A DNA stretch of 64,000 nucleotides from Gemmatimonadota bacterium. GTDB taxonomy: Bacteria > Gemmatimonadota > Gemmatimonadetes > Palauibacterales > KS3-K002. Positions 21,701 to 29,376 of the stretch are shown piece after piece; the stretch's first letter is position 1; every line of letters begins with the position of its first letter. The notes under the pieces were generated by a model, which was not told the DNA's origin, made no database searches, and saw only the letters and a program-made list of their open reading frames with translations. The translations under genes and the position numbers were made by a program. Where the stretch lies: NCBI GenBank assembly GCA_020344215.1, contig CP070815.1, forward strand, positions 2,664,644 through 2,728,643. Direction: 5' to 3'.

Positions 21701-23612
21701 GCAACGTGCTGGTGAGCGACACCCCGAGGCCGGCATGATCGAGCGGCCCCCTATCCGGCCCCTGCACCACAAAGGTGTGGATCGTCGCCGCGCCCTTCCC
21801 CGACACATCGATATCGAGTGCATCCGCCTGAATCACTCGCAGACCTAGGTTCTCGAGGATGGGCATCGTATCGGCGAGGATCATCGTGCCGCGCCTGACG
21901 AAAAGTCGCAGCTCAGTGGCCTTCAGGTCGCCGCTCTCGTAAGGCTCCATCGCCACCTGCATGAGCCCGGTTCGCTCCAGCGCCTCGAGCCGCTCGATAT
22001 CCTCCACCGCGGTGTCCACGTCGACCGTGGCGACGTACTCCGCCGAAAACGCATCGAAGTAGGTCTCCTCCAGCCGGTGGACACCCTCCGCGCCGTGCCG
22101 GTCGCCCAGCGCGCCGCGCAGCCGCTGCTTCCAGGTTCGCGCGATCGATGCGGCATGATCCCGCAGCGCTTTCAGGTCGATCTCGGCAATTCGCTGCGGG
22201 CTGGCCGAGACGTAAAAGTGCATCCGCGCAGTCTGACCTTCGCCCAGCGCCAGGTGGTCGTTGAGAATGCTGCCGCCAAGCGCCTCGGCGATCTCGCCCC
22301 GCAGCCGCCCCCGCACCTCGTCGGAATAGTTGCGCTTGGGGAGGATGACCATGACAATCACGCCCCGGCCCAGGATGTCGGGCGTCAGCAGGAGACGGAC
22401 GTCGCCCGTATCCTCCGCCGCCAGCACCGCCCGGATCTGCTGCCGCAGGTCCTCGACGCTTACGAGGAACAGCTCCTCCTTGGGCATGTCGTTGAAGAGC
22501 TGCACGAGCGCTTTGTAATCGTGTGATCCTTCGGGTAGTCTCTCGGCGGCAAGCACTTTCTCCAGCTTCCGCCGCAGAACCGGGATGTCGCCCGAGTACT
22601 CCGAGTAGGCCGCCCAGGTGAACAGGCCCAGGAAGCGATGTTCTCCGATGACCTCGCCCGCCTCGTCCAGCTTCTTGATTCCTACGTAGTCCATACGGGC
22701 CCGGCGGTGCACGCGTGACTCGGAGTTCGTCTTCGAGACGATCAGCAGCGGGCCAAGCAGCGCCCGGGCGCGTAGATCCGGCGGCAGCTCGTCGAGCGCC
22801 TTGGGCTCCCAGGCAGACGAGTCGCTCTCGCGCCGCAGGATGCCGAGTCCGGAACCGCGCTCAACGCTGACGAAGCGTCGGCCGTCGGGGCCCTTGCGGA
22901 GGTCGTAACCGCGGTAGCCGAGGAAGACGAAGCCTCCGTCCTTAAGCCACTGGAGGAAAGCGATGATCTCGTCCACCTCCGTTGCGCGGTCGCGGTGTCG
23001 AGTCTCGAACCGCTGCAGCTCCTCGCACACGAAGTCCGCCATCTTGAGCATCGGCTGGAAGTCGTCGGTCGCCACTCGGACCTCTTCCAGACAGTGCCGT
23101 GCCTCCGCCTCCAAGGAGCGAACGATCTCCAGGTCGAGGTGGCCCTCGAACTCGACGTACGGCACGGCGAAGTTCGGGCCCTCCGGGCTCCAGTCCCGGA
23201 CTTCGGCGACCTTTCCGGCCTCGTCGCGTTCGACCACGACGATGGGGTGGAGCTCGTTCCGGATCTCGAAGCCCTTGCTCGTGAGCAGACCGTGCAGCGT
23301 GTCGACGACGAACGGGCGGTCCCGGATGACCACGGCGGCAGTGCCGGTATGTCCGTATCCGGGGCGCTGTGCGACGCGCACCCCGATGTCGCCGGGGGCC
23401 GTTGAGTCGAGCAAATCGAAGCTGTTCGAGACCAGCTCGAACACTTCCGCATCGGTGCGGCCGCGGAAGAAATCCGCCGGCGCCCGACTCAATACGGCGC
23501 GTGCGAACGCTCTGAGCTTCTGACTTCTACCAGCGTCGCCGCCGGCTTCTATGCCCTCGAGCACAGCCTCCAGCAACGGGGCACCGGAATCGTCCTTTGC
23601 CTCTCTATCCAT
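18771..23612 (-). CDS. gdhB: NAD-specific glutamate dehydrogenase, large (about 180 kDa) type
   Basis: A 1,613-residue NAD-dependent glutamate dehydrogenase of the L-GDH180 class, which oxidises glutamate to 2-oxoglutarate and ammonia, a catabolic role. An N-terminal ACT-like regulatory region of about 700 residues (with FLGYRGYDLRKGPDG near 230) precedes the catalytic domain. The catalytic domain carries GGIRWSERPDDFRTE near 800, a PSGAKGAFCLRR stretch near 835 and a nucleotide-binding VGIGDMGGDVFGNGMLLS segment near 985, followed by a C-terminal domain. Length matches Streptomyces and Pseudomonas members (about 1,600-1,650). I chose ATG 23612; the frame stays open 64 codons further, but that extension is of poor composition. 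It is followed by the PLP trans-sulfuration gene after 51 bp. Confidence 0.95.
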   Translation of the reverse strand: MDREAKDDSGAPLLEAVLEGIEAGGDAGRSQKLRAFARAVLSRAPADFFRGRTDAEVFELVSNSFDLLDSTAPGDIGVRVAQRPGYGHTGTAAVVIRDRPFVVDTLHGLLTSKGFEIRNELHPIVVVERDEAGKVAEVRDWSPEGPNFAVPYVEFEGHLDLEIVRSLEAEARHCLEEVRVATDDFQPMLKMADFVCEELQRFETRHRDRATEVDEIIAFLQWLKDGGFVFLGYRGYDLRKGPDGRRFVSVERGSGLGILRRESDSSAWEPKALDELPPDLRARALLGPLLIVSKTNSESRVHRRARMDYVGIKKLDEAGEVIGEHRFLGLFTWAAYSEYSGDIPVLRRKLEKVLAAERLPEGSHDYKALVQLFNDMPKEELFLVSVEDLRQQIRAVLAAEDTGDVRLLLTPDILGRGVIVMVILPKRNYSDEVRGRLRGEIAEALGGSILNDHLALGEGQTARMHFYVSASPQRIAEIDLKALRDHAASIARTWKQRLRGALGDRHGAEGVHRLEETYFDAFSAEYVATVDVDTAVEDIERLEALERTGLMQVAMEPYESGDLKATELRLFVRRGTMILADTMPILENLGLRVIQADALDIDVSGKGAATIHTFVVQGPDRGPLDHAGLGVSLTSTLRGVHSGRADNDRLNRLVISAGLAWEEVAVLRAYSAYAFQVGAVPSRRAAPDALIVYPEVARLLFENFRTKFDPGLTGDRTVAVGAAGDRFRDSLQAVDSIADDLTLRRLHNLIEATVRTSYFRNRSGELDCPRLTFKFDCATIEQMPQPRPAREMFVHSVRVAGAHLRFGAVARGGIRWSERPDDFRTEVLGLVKTQQTKNAVIVPSGAKGAFCLRRPPTDRAELGAEVRDCYRDFIAGLLDVTDNIVDGAVVHPPDTVAHDGEDPYLVVAADKGTAAFSDTANQIAAQYGFWMGDAFASGGSHGYDHKKEGITARGAWECVKRHFREMGVDIMREPLTVVGIGDMGGDVFGNGMLLSRTIRLIAAFDHRNIFIDPDPDPETSYQERLRLFRLPTSSWLDYDTSLISEGGGVYPRGAKEIRLSPQARRALGADESVVNGQALIRLILQAPVDLLWNGGIGTYVKAPEETHAEVGDSSNDAVRIDSNQLRVKVVGEGGNLGLTQRARIEYALEGGRINTDAVDNSGGVDMSDHEVNLKILLRALVDRGELSPDERNEMLERVTDIVAVMVLGNNRSQARALSLEQLRARERLGEFRDASYYLEQNAGLSRSLESLPGWSRLQQRQELGKSLTRPELAILLAYAKLHLKRSILESALPDDPALVQLLHDYFPDPVVVRVTANDLRNHRLRREIAATVLTSRLIDLMGCTLVPTVTRDTGASPVDVARGWFVAAEIAGVGDLLERIEKNEASISADQELRWLLALEGILDRTVRWAVENLPREPGIGAAIETFKGPVAELNVVLPSMLLGSQREAFEATLAELQSGGVPRETAEKMAALQFLGELMEITRISQEVGFSVADVGRVYFALTDEVDFALLLELLNMAAGEDVWEQRAVQGLMQDMGEARRNLTLAVLALGSEETPIDERLDALRERHVTRLGAIREVLGELVVPENINVSALAVATREVVRQSRGILGGRD

Positions 23613-23896
23613 CTCGCTTCGTGTGGATTGACGACATGCAGCGTCGGAGTGAATCCCTAGTCCCGGCCTCGCAATCTGGCGCGATCCCGCGCTCGGCCGC
23701 AATATACGTGGTTGCGCGAAGATCGCTGCAAAACCGAGGCCGTTGCGTGACAGGACCGCCGAGCGGCCCGGCGCGATCTCCGGCGTTCTCCCCTGCCGCG
23801 CCAACGTCGAGGCCGTACCCGGGCGATCGGATTCGGCTCCGACGGTGTAGTACAGCTGGCCATCAGCGATCCGTTGCCCAAACTGGAAGGACCCCG
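23613..23896. other. Divergent intergenic region
   Basis: These 284 bp separate the starts of the NAD-GDH gene (minus) and the YheT-like hydrolase (plus), so promoters for both should lie here. I see no clear -35/-10 pair, repeat or RNA gene. Confidence 0.5.
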
Positions 23897-24961
23897 GTGA
23901 CCGACGCTCACGATAAGGCGACAGACCGTCAGGAGCGGCGGGTGGGCCCGTTCGAGGCCGCCTGGTGGCTGCGCGGCCGGCATCGGCAGACCGTCTGGAA
24001 CCGGACGCTGCGGCGCCGGCCGCGGGTCCCCACCACTCGCGTCCGCTGGACCACTCCCGACGGCGACTTTCTCGACCTCGACTTCATAGATGGCCCGCTC
24101 GCTTCGCCGCAGCTACTGGTGATCCACGGGCTCGAGGGCTCTTCCGATCGGAAATACGTGCGCGGGCTCCTCGCCCTGGCAGCGGGGCGCGGCTGGCGCG
24201 GCGCCGCCATCAATTTCAGGGGGTGTGGCGAGACGATGAACCGCGCGCCGCGGCTCTACCATTCCGGTGAAACGGCGGACCTCGACTGGGTGGTCGGTGA
24301 GCTGGCCAAGCGAGACCCCGGCGCCGCGATCCTGCCCATCGGGGTGTCGCTGGGCGGGAACGTGCTGCTCAAGTGGCTGGGCGAGGAAGGGGAGCACGCC
24401 GCCGACGAAGTCGTGGCTGGTGTGGCAGTCTCGACGCCCTTCGACCTGGCGGCGGCGGCCGAGAGGATGTCACGCGGGCTGGGCCGGCTGTACACCCACT
24501 TCTTCCTGCGCACCCTCAAGGAAAAAGCGCTCGCCAAGGCGGCGCAGTACCCTGACATCCTGGACGCCACCGCGATCCGCCGCGCCCGGACCTGGCGCGA
24601 ATACGACGATGTCACCACCGCCCCACTTCACGGTTTCCACGACGCCGCCGACTACTGGGAACGCTCCAGCTCGATCAACTACCTCGACCGGATCCGCCGC
24701 CCCGTGCTGCTGATCAGCGCCCGCGATGATCCGTTCATCCCTGAGTCCTCGCTGCCTGTGGACGCGGTCGAGCGCTCGCCGTGGCTGCACGCCGAGTTCA
24801 CCGCGCGCGGTGGTCACGCCGGGTTCATAACCGGCGCTCTCCCCTGGCTACCCGTCTATTGGGCGGAGCAGCGGGCCATGGAATTCCTGGCCAGCTTCGC
24901 TCCCAGCATCCGCCCGACCGACGCCCCGTCCCAGCGCTGCTCCTCCGAGCCCGCGCCCTGA
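23897..24961 (+). CDS. YheT-family alpha/beta hydrolase
   Basis: A 354-residue alpha/beta hydrolase of the YheT/ABHD1-3 branch; related proteins are esterases or phospholipases, but the substrate here is unknown. Seen: PFEAAWWLRGRHRQTVW at residues 16-32, a family hallmark. The oxyanion-hole segment LVIHGLEGSS is near 75, the nucleophile elbow GVSLGGN near 152, the acid in ISARDDPFIP near 275 and the His in ARGGHAGFI near 307. GTG 23897 is chosen because GGAAGG lies 6 nt before it and the YheT homology begins shortly after; the longer frame runs into the divergent promoter region. It ends 9 bp from the stop of the convergent SPFH gene. Confidence 0.88.
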   Translation: MTDAHDKATDRQERRVGPFEAAWWLRGRHRQTVWNRTLRRRPRVPTTRVRWTTPDGDFLDLDFIDGPLASPQLLVIHGLEGSSDRKYVRGLLALAAGRGWRGAAINFRGCGETMNRAPRLYHSGETADLDWVVGELAKRDPGAAILPIGVSLGGNVLLKWLGEEGEHAADEVVAGVAVSTPFDLAAAAERMSRGLGRLYTHFFLRTLKEKALAKAAQYPDILDATAIRRARTWREYDDVTTAPLHGFHDAADYWERSSSINYLDRIRRPVLLISARDDPFIPESSLPVDAVERSPWLHAEFTARGGHAGFITGALPWLPVYWAEQRAMEFLASFAPSIRPTDAPSQRCSSEPAP

Positions 24962-24970
24962 GAGGCGCCG

Positions 24971-25861
24971 CTACTGCCGACGAACGGCCGTCGGCACGGT
25001 GAACAGCAGATTGCCACCCTCGGTCGGCGCGATGATCACATTGCCTTCCTTCTGCCCGACCTCCTGCAGCGTCTGCATATAGAAGTACGACAGGTACGCG
25101 GAAGTCAGGCTCTGGCCGATGATGTTCTGCGAATCACGGATACCCAGAGCCTCCTGCCGCTTCTGCTCCGCCTGCTCCATGACGATCTCGGTCTGGAACT
25201 TCTGCGCCTGCACTTCCTGCTCGCGCTGCAACTTCAGCTCGATCGCCTGTCGCACCGCCGGCGGCGGCTGAATCTCGCGGACGAAGAAACGGACGACCTC
25301 GACACCCTTAGCCGCCAGCTCCTCGGCCATCAGCTCCCTGACCCGGCCGGCGATCTGCAGCCGCTCGGTGGAGAGAATCTGGGTGCCCGTGAGCTCGGCG
25401 ATCGCGTCACGCAGCGCGCTCCGGTACGTCGTGTACACGTACTGGTTGACCGCGCGCATGTCGCCGACGACCAGGTACAGGTCGACCGCACTCTCCGGCG
25501 TGACGCGATAGCGGTAAGAGGCATCCACCGTAATCGTCAGCTGGTCCGCGGTCAGCGCCTCCGCTATTTCGCTCTGCGCGCCGAACGGCCACTGGATCTC
25601 ACGGGTCTCGTACTTCGAGTACTGCCTCCAGAAGACAGCCGGAGCCGCGAAGTACAGGCCCTGCCCGAAGGACTGGTCCCCCACGTTCCCCGTGATCGGG
25701 TTCTTCAGCACCGCCACCTCATAGTCGGTGACGGTCGTGCAAGAGAACGGGATAGTGACCGCGAACAGAAGCACCGCCGCCGTCGGCACCATCACCATCG
25801 ACTTGGCCAGCGACGGGCGCCGCATCGCGCGGAACTCGCGAGGAATGATCGGATCTGCCAT
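24971..25861 (-). CDS. SPFH/band-7 (prohibitin-like) membrane protein
   Basis: A 296-residue protein with one N-terminal membrane anchor (residues 22-42, containing a Cys) and a band-7 domain from about 45 to 210. SPFH proteins form large ring assemblies that organise membrane microdomains and modulate proteases such as FtsH. The segments TVTDYEVAVLKNPITG near 45 and VRFFVREIQPPPAVRQAIE near 200 are typical. A short coiled coil rich in Glu, Gln and Lys follows to about 245. A GAAGGGGTGAG ribosome site precedes ATG 25861. No HflK/HflC partner or protease gene is nearby, so it is probably a stand-alone prohibitin-type protein. Confidence 0.88.
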   Translation of the reverse strand: MADPIIPREFRAMRRPSLAKSMVMVPTAAVLLFAVTIPFSCTTVTDYEVAVLKNPITGNVGDQSFGQGLYFAAPAVFWRQYSKYETREIQWPFGAQSEIAEALTADQLTITVDASYRYRVTPESAVDLYLVVGDMRAVNQYVYTTYRSALRDAIAELTGTQILSTERLQIAGRVRELMAEELAAKGVEVVRFFVREIQPPPAVRQAIELKLQREQEVQAQKFQTEIVMEQAEQKRQEALGIRDSQNIIGQSLTSAYLSYFYMQTLQEVGQKEGNVIIAPTEGGNLLFTVPTAVRRQ

Positions 25862-25930
25862 GATCTCACCCCTTCAGTCTGTAGTGTTCGAGCTGGACGT
25901 TCACCAACATCTACACCTGTGATCCACGCC

Positions 25931-26368
25931 TTATTCTTCGCTCGGCAGCGCCCGCCGCCAGGTGGCAACGGCCGTCGCAAGCGCAGCCAGCATCCAGGCC
26001 AGCGCGACGAACCGGCCGGCGCGACTCTCGATTCCCAGCCAACCCACCGCGACCACGAGGACCAGCATCCAAGCGATCCCCGCACCCCACACCAGTACGC
26101 CTTCCCACCATTCGCCGACTCGCGAGGCAACCAGGGTGCTGCCGGCCCCCATCCCGAGGATGGCGAGCGGTACGGCAAGTAGAACAGGGTTCGCCTCGCT
26201 GCAGGCACCGGCCAGTGGGCAACCGCTCACCAGGCGGCCCAGCGCCCGGCCGAGAACGTAGCCGGCCACGAACCCACCCGGTGCCAGAAGGGCGACGCGG
26301 AAGACAGCGATCCCGAGTCCGTCGGGCCTAGCCCCCCTCCGCTTTCTCTCGTTCCTTGCGAATGCCAT
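25931..26368 (-). CDS. Small multi-pass membrane protein of unknown function
   Basis: A protein of up to 145 residues with about four predicted helices (residues 21-43, 63-82, 88-111 and 119-137) and no family I recognise. The ATG at 26368 lies inside the upstream 38-codon reading frame, overlapping it by 41 nt in another frame. If that small frame is genuine, translation here may begin at a later codon, for example GTG at about residue 34, or may be coupled. It lies 69 bp upstream of the SPFH gene's start on the same strand. It could be an accessory subunit of the neighbouring transporter system, but nothing in the sequence shows this. Confidence 0.6.
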   Translation of the reverse strand: MAFARNERKRRGARPDGLGIAVFRVALLAPGGFVAGYVLGRALGRLVSGCPLAGACSEANPVLLAVPLAILGMGAGSTLVASRVGEWWEGVLVWGAGIAWMLVLVVAVGWLGIESRAGRFVALAWMLAALATAVATWRRALPSEE

Positions 26369-26444
26369 AGGTCAGGAGCAGCAGGAAGCCGCCCCAAACG
26401 AATCCGCAGGTCAGCACCAAGGCGATAAGCGCGGACGTGTTCAC
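26328..26444 (-). CDS. 38-residue MetS-like small subunit of an NSS transporter (candidate)
   Basis: A GTG-started frame of 38 codons encodes MNTSALIALVLTCGFVWGGF, then a hydrophobic LLLLTYGI and a basic RKEREK tail. One membrane helix with the TSA start, a WGG turn in the helix and a charged C-terminus is the pattern of MetS, the small subunit of the methionine/alanine importer MetPS (an NSS-family transporter). It begins 24 bp after the tryptophanase stop. An NSS transporter gene lies 5 kb away at 31512-32981. It could be chance, since short hydrophobic frames are common, but the match runs over nearly the whole length. Confidence 0.55.
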   Translation of the reverse strand: MNTSALIALVLTCGFVWGGFLLLLTYGIRKEREKAEGG

Positions 26445-26468
26445 TGGCGTATCTGCCCCCTCCCTGGA

Positions 26469-27860
26469 TCAGGCTCGAGCCCCGAGCGGTTCAAACCTCG
26501 CGGTGAAGTGCCTTAGGAACGGCGCCTGGTACGAGATGCGATAGCCGCCGATCCCCTCGCGCCGCTTCCACACCTCCAGAATCGCCTCGACCACGTAGTC
26601 GATGTGGCTCTGCGTGTAGACGCGACGCGGTATGGCCAGCCGCAGCAACTCCTTCTCGGCCGGCGTCTCCTCACCGCTCTCCGGCTCTACCTGACCGAAC
26701 ATGACGCTGCCGATCTCAACACCACGAATGCCCGCCTCGACGTACAGCTCGACCGCCAGGGCGATCCCGGGATACTGAAGTGGCTCCAGCTGCGGCAGGA
26801 AGGCGCTGCAATCAATGTAGACGGCGTGGCCCCCCGGCGGCTGGACGATCGGCACTCCCTCCCGCGAAATATGCTTCCCCAAGTACCCTGTCGAGACGAT
26901 CCGGTACTGCAGGTAGTCCTCGTGCACGACCTCTTCCAGGCCGACAGCGATCGCCTCAAGGTCGCGTCCCGCCAGCCCGCCGTACGTCGGATAGCCCTCC
27001 GTTAGAATAAGGAGATCCTTCTCCTGCCGAGCCAGTTCCTCATCGTCCGTCGCCAGGAAGCCACCGATGTTCGCCAGCCCGTCCTTCTTGGCCGACATCG
27101 TGCACCCATCGGCATAACTCATGAGTTCCCGCGCGATATCCACGACCGACTTGTCCGCGTATCCCGGCTCACGCTGCTTGACGAAATACGCGTTCTCGGC
27201 GAAGCGGCAGGCATCGATATAGAAGGGTATTCCGTAGCGATGGCAGATCTCCGACACCGCACGCACGTTCGCCATCGCGACCGGTTGCCCGCCGCCCGAG
27301 TTATTCGTGATCGTCATCATGACGAGCGGCACCTTCTCCAGGCCCTCACCCTCGAGCAGTCGCTCCAGAGCCGCTACGTCCATGTTCCCCTTGAACGGGT
27401 GAGGCGTGGCGATATCGTGCGATTCCGCGCACGGCAAGTCGAGTGCAGTGGCGCCCCGGTACTCGATGTTGGCGCGCGTAGTGTCGAAGTGGGTGTTGTT
27501 CGGAACGATTTGCCCCGGGCCACACGTGACGTTGAACAGTATCCGCTCGGCTGCGCGGCCCTGGTGTGTGGGGATGATGTGCTTGAACGGAAACAGCCGC
27601 TTCACCGATTCCTCGAAACGGTAGAACGAGGGACTGCCCGCATACGACTCGTCGCCCCGCATCACCGCGGCCCACTGATCCGAGCTCATCGCGCCCGTAC
27701 CGCTATCGGTGAGCAGATCTATCAGCACATCATCGGCGTGCAGCAGAAAGACGTTGTAGAAGGCCTCGCGGATCCTGGCCTCCCGCTCGGCGCGCGTCGT
27801 CATCCGAATCGGCTCGACCGCCTTGATCCTGAACGGCTCGATGATCGTCTTGATCGCCAT
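26469..27860 (-). CDS. tnaA: Tryptophanase (tryptophan indole-lyase)
   Basis: A 463-residue PLP enzyme that splits tryptophan to indole, pyruvate and ammonia. ATG 27860 is chosen because homology begins at MAIKTIIEPFRIKAVEPIRM; the longer frame overlaps the upstream HD gene. The PLP lysine lies in TMSAKKDGLANIGG near residue 255. Two positions separate tryptophanase from tyrosine phenol-lyase. The sequence has Asp in THFDTT near 120 (Thr in tyrosine phenol-lyase) and His in LRHFTARF near the C-terminus (Phe in tyrosine phenol-lyase), so tryptophanase is favoured. E. coli TnaA is 471 residues. No TnaC-like leader is visible; the gene starts 17 bp after the HD hydrolase stop, so it is probably co-transcribed with it. 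Confidence 0.9.
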   Translation of the reverse strand: MAIKTIIEPFRIKAVEPIRMTTRAEREARIREAFYNVFLLHADDVLIDLLTDSGTGAMSSDQWAAVMRGDESYAGSPSFYRFEESVKRLFPFKHIIPTHQGRAAERILFNVTCGPGQIVPNNTHFDTTRANIEYRGATALDLPCAESHDIATPHPFKGNMDVAALERLLEGEGLEKVPLVMMTITNNSGGGQPVAMANVRAVSEICHRYGIPFYIDACRFAENAYFVKQREPGYADKSVVDIARELMSYADGCTMSAKKDGLANIGGFLATDDEELARQEKDLLILTEGYPTYGGLAGRDLEAIAVGLEEVVHEDYLQYRIVSTGYLGKHISREGVPIVQPPGGHAVYIDCSAFLPQLEPLQYPGIALAVELYVEAGIRGVEIGSVMFGQVEPESGEETPAEKELLRLAIPRRVYTQSHIDYVVEAILEVWKRREGIGGYRISYQAPFLRHFTARFEPLGARA

Positions 27861-27877
27861 CTCCGCACCAGCAGGCC

Positions 27878-28465
27878 TCAGTCGGCCCCGCCGCCTCCCA
27901 GACCCAGCTCGTCCTTGATCTCGCTCATCGCGTCGATAACCAGCTGCACGTGCTCCGAGAAATCGACACCGAGCTCCTCCACCCCCTTGTTCACATCGTC
28001 CCGGTTCACGCCCCGGGCGAAGCTCGAGTCTTTGAGCTTCTTCTTCACCGACTTCACCTTCATGCCGTTGATCCCGTCCGGCCGCACGAGCGCGCACGCC
28101 GTGAGCAGCCCGGTAAGCTCGTCGACGGCGAACAGCGCCTTCGCCATCAGCGTCTCCCGCGCCACGCCGGTGTGGTCGGCGTGCCCGAGTATCGCCTGGA
28201 TTATCTCCTCCGGGTAGCCCCTCTCGCGCAGGATCTTCACGCCCGTGATTGGGTGCTCGTCGTCCGGCTTACGCTCATCGTTCGGCCAACGCTCGTAGTC
28301 GAAGTCGTGCAGCAGCCCCGTCACCCCCCAGAACTCCTCATCTTCGCCGTACTTCCGGGCGTAGGCACGCATCGCCGCTTCCACCGCGTACATGTGGCGG
28401 CGCAGGTTCTCGTTCTGCGTGTACTCATGCATCAAGGCGAGCGCATCTTCGCGGCGTATTTCCAT
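27878..28465 (-). CDS. HD-domain phosphohydrolase
   Basis: A 195-residue HD/HDIG-type metal-dependent phosphohydrolase. The metal-binding set is visible: His in LRRHMYAVEAAM near residue 22, HD in LLHDFDYERWP near 53, His in DEHPITG near 72 and GHADHTG near 94. The C-terminal third has a basic KVKSVKKKLKDSSFARG segment near 140. Close relatives in many bacteria are annotated only as HD-domain proteins, so nucleotide hydrolysis is inferred and the substrate is unknown. ATG 28465 has GGGAG about 10 nt upstream. It heads a probable operon with tryptophanase. Its 5' region contains the second heptamer-repeat element. Confidence 0.85.
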   Translation of the reverse strand: MEIRREDALALMHEYTQNENLRRHMYAVEAAMRAYARKYGEDEEFWGVTGLLHDFDYERWPNDERKPDDEHPITGVKILRERGYPEEIIQAILGHADHTGVARETLMAKALFAVDELTGLLTACALVRPDGINGMKVKSVKKKLKDSSFARGVNRDDVNKGVEELGVDFSEHVQLVIDAMSEIKDELGLGGGGAD

Positions 28466-28485
28466 GATATGCACACTCCCCTCTT

Positions 28486-28677
28486 GGCATTCAATATCCG
28501 ACACCCAACACTCAGTGTCCCCGTGACAAGTGATTGTCAGAAATCATGTGGCAATGACCGATCAGCAATATCCATCGCCTTGGAGATTGGATCTAGAGAC
28601 TTGGCACCGGATCATTGAAAGACACTTGAATCATCGATTCCTGGTAATCGAATGTTGGACATTCAATCCACAATCGA
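28486..28677. repeat. Degenerate heptamer repeat region (element 2)
   Basis: This AT-rich gap of about 210 bp (near 50% GC against about 63% around it) lies between endonuclease III and the HD gene. Read on the minus strand, 28486-28515 falls into 7-bp units GAGTGTT GGGTGTC GGATATT GAATGCC. The stretch 28620-28677 shows related units such as GGATATT-like and GAATGTC. It is more decayed than the elements at 11421 and 33998 but has the same period and base bias. Confidence 0.55.
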
Positions 28678-29376
28678 TTACACCTTGCCTGCACTCGGGC
28701 ACAGATCTTCCAGGGCACAGGCCTCACACTTCGGCGCCCGTGCCGCGCATGTGTAGCGGCCGTGCTGGATCATCCTCAGTCCAAAGTCCGTCCATCCTTC
28801 GCGGGGGACTAGCTCGAGCAGATCCTGCTCGATCTTGTCGGGATCGCTCTCGTGGCTGAGTCCCAAGCGCCCCGCGACGCGCTTCACGTGTGTATCTACG
28901 GCGATCCCATCGTTCACCGCGAACGCCGAGCCCAGGATCACGTTCGCGGTCTTGCGGCCGATCCCGGCCAGCCCGACAAGCTCGTCCATCGTGTCAGGTA
29001 CGACGCCATCGTGTGTCTCGACCAGCGACCGGGCAAACGCGATGATCGAGCGCGTCTTGTTTCTGAAGAAGCCCGTCGAGCGGATCTCCTCCTGGAACAC
29101 CTCGGGGTCCGCGTTCGCGTAGTCGCCCGCCGTCCGGTACTTCTTGAACAGGCTCTCGGTGAGCTCGTTCACCCGGGCGTCGGTGCACTGGGCCGAGAGG
29201 ATGGTCGCGACGGCCAGCTCCAGCGGATTGCTGAACATGAGCTCGATGCGGGCCGGATAAGATTCGGCGAGGCGCGCGACGATCTGGTCGGCCCGCGCCT
29301 TCAATGCAGAGCCAGATTCCCGCTTCCGTCCGCAGCGGGGCCGTCTGCCCTTCTTCTTGGCCGTCACCAATCTCAA
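28678..29376 (-). CDS. nth: Endonuclease III
   Basis: A 232-residue bifunctional DNA glycosylase/AP lyase for oxidised pyrimidines in base-excision repair. The helix-hairpin-helix LVGLAGIGRKTANVI near residue 140 contains the catalytic Lys, and the catalytic Asp is in VDTHVKR near 165. The 4Fe-4S cluster ligands follow the C-x6-C-x2-C-x5-C spacing in CAARAPKCEACALEDLC near 210-227. An extra basic tail of about 23 residues (KKKGRRPRCGRKRE) precedes the core. Its first codons overlap the stop of the upstream M50 protease gene by 4 nt, so the two are coupled. Confidence 0.96.
   Translation of the reverse strand: MRLVTAKKKGRRPRCGRKRESGSALKARADQIVARLAESYPARIELMFSNPLELAVATILSAQCTDARVNELTESLFKKYRTAGDYANADPEVFQEEIRSTGFFRNKTRSIIAFARSLVETHDGVVPDTMDELVGLAGIGRKTANVILGSAFAVNDGIAVDTHVKRVAGRLGLSHESDPDKIEQDLLELVPREGWTDFGLRMIQHGRYTCAARAPKCEACALEDLCPSAGKV

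Noticed and set aside
23612..23804. N-terminal extension of NAD-GDH upstream of 23612
   Set aside because: The extra 64 codons lack family similarity and would fill the divergent promoter region; ATG 23612 starts the conserved protein.
27861..28097. N-terminal extension of tryptophanase
   Set aside because: It overlaps the HD hydrolase gene and is Arg/Gly-rich; homology begins at ATG 27860.
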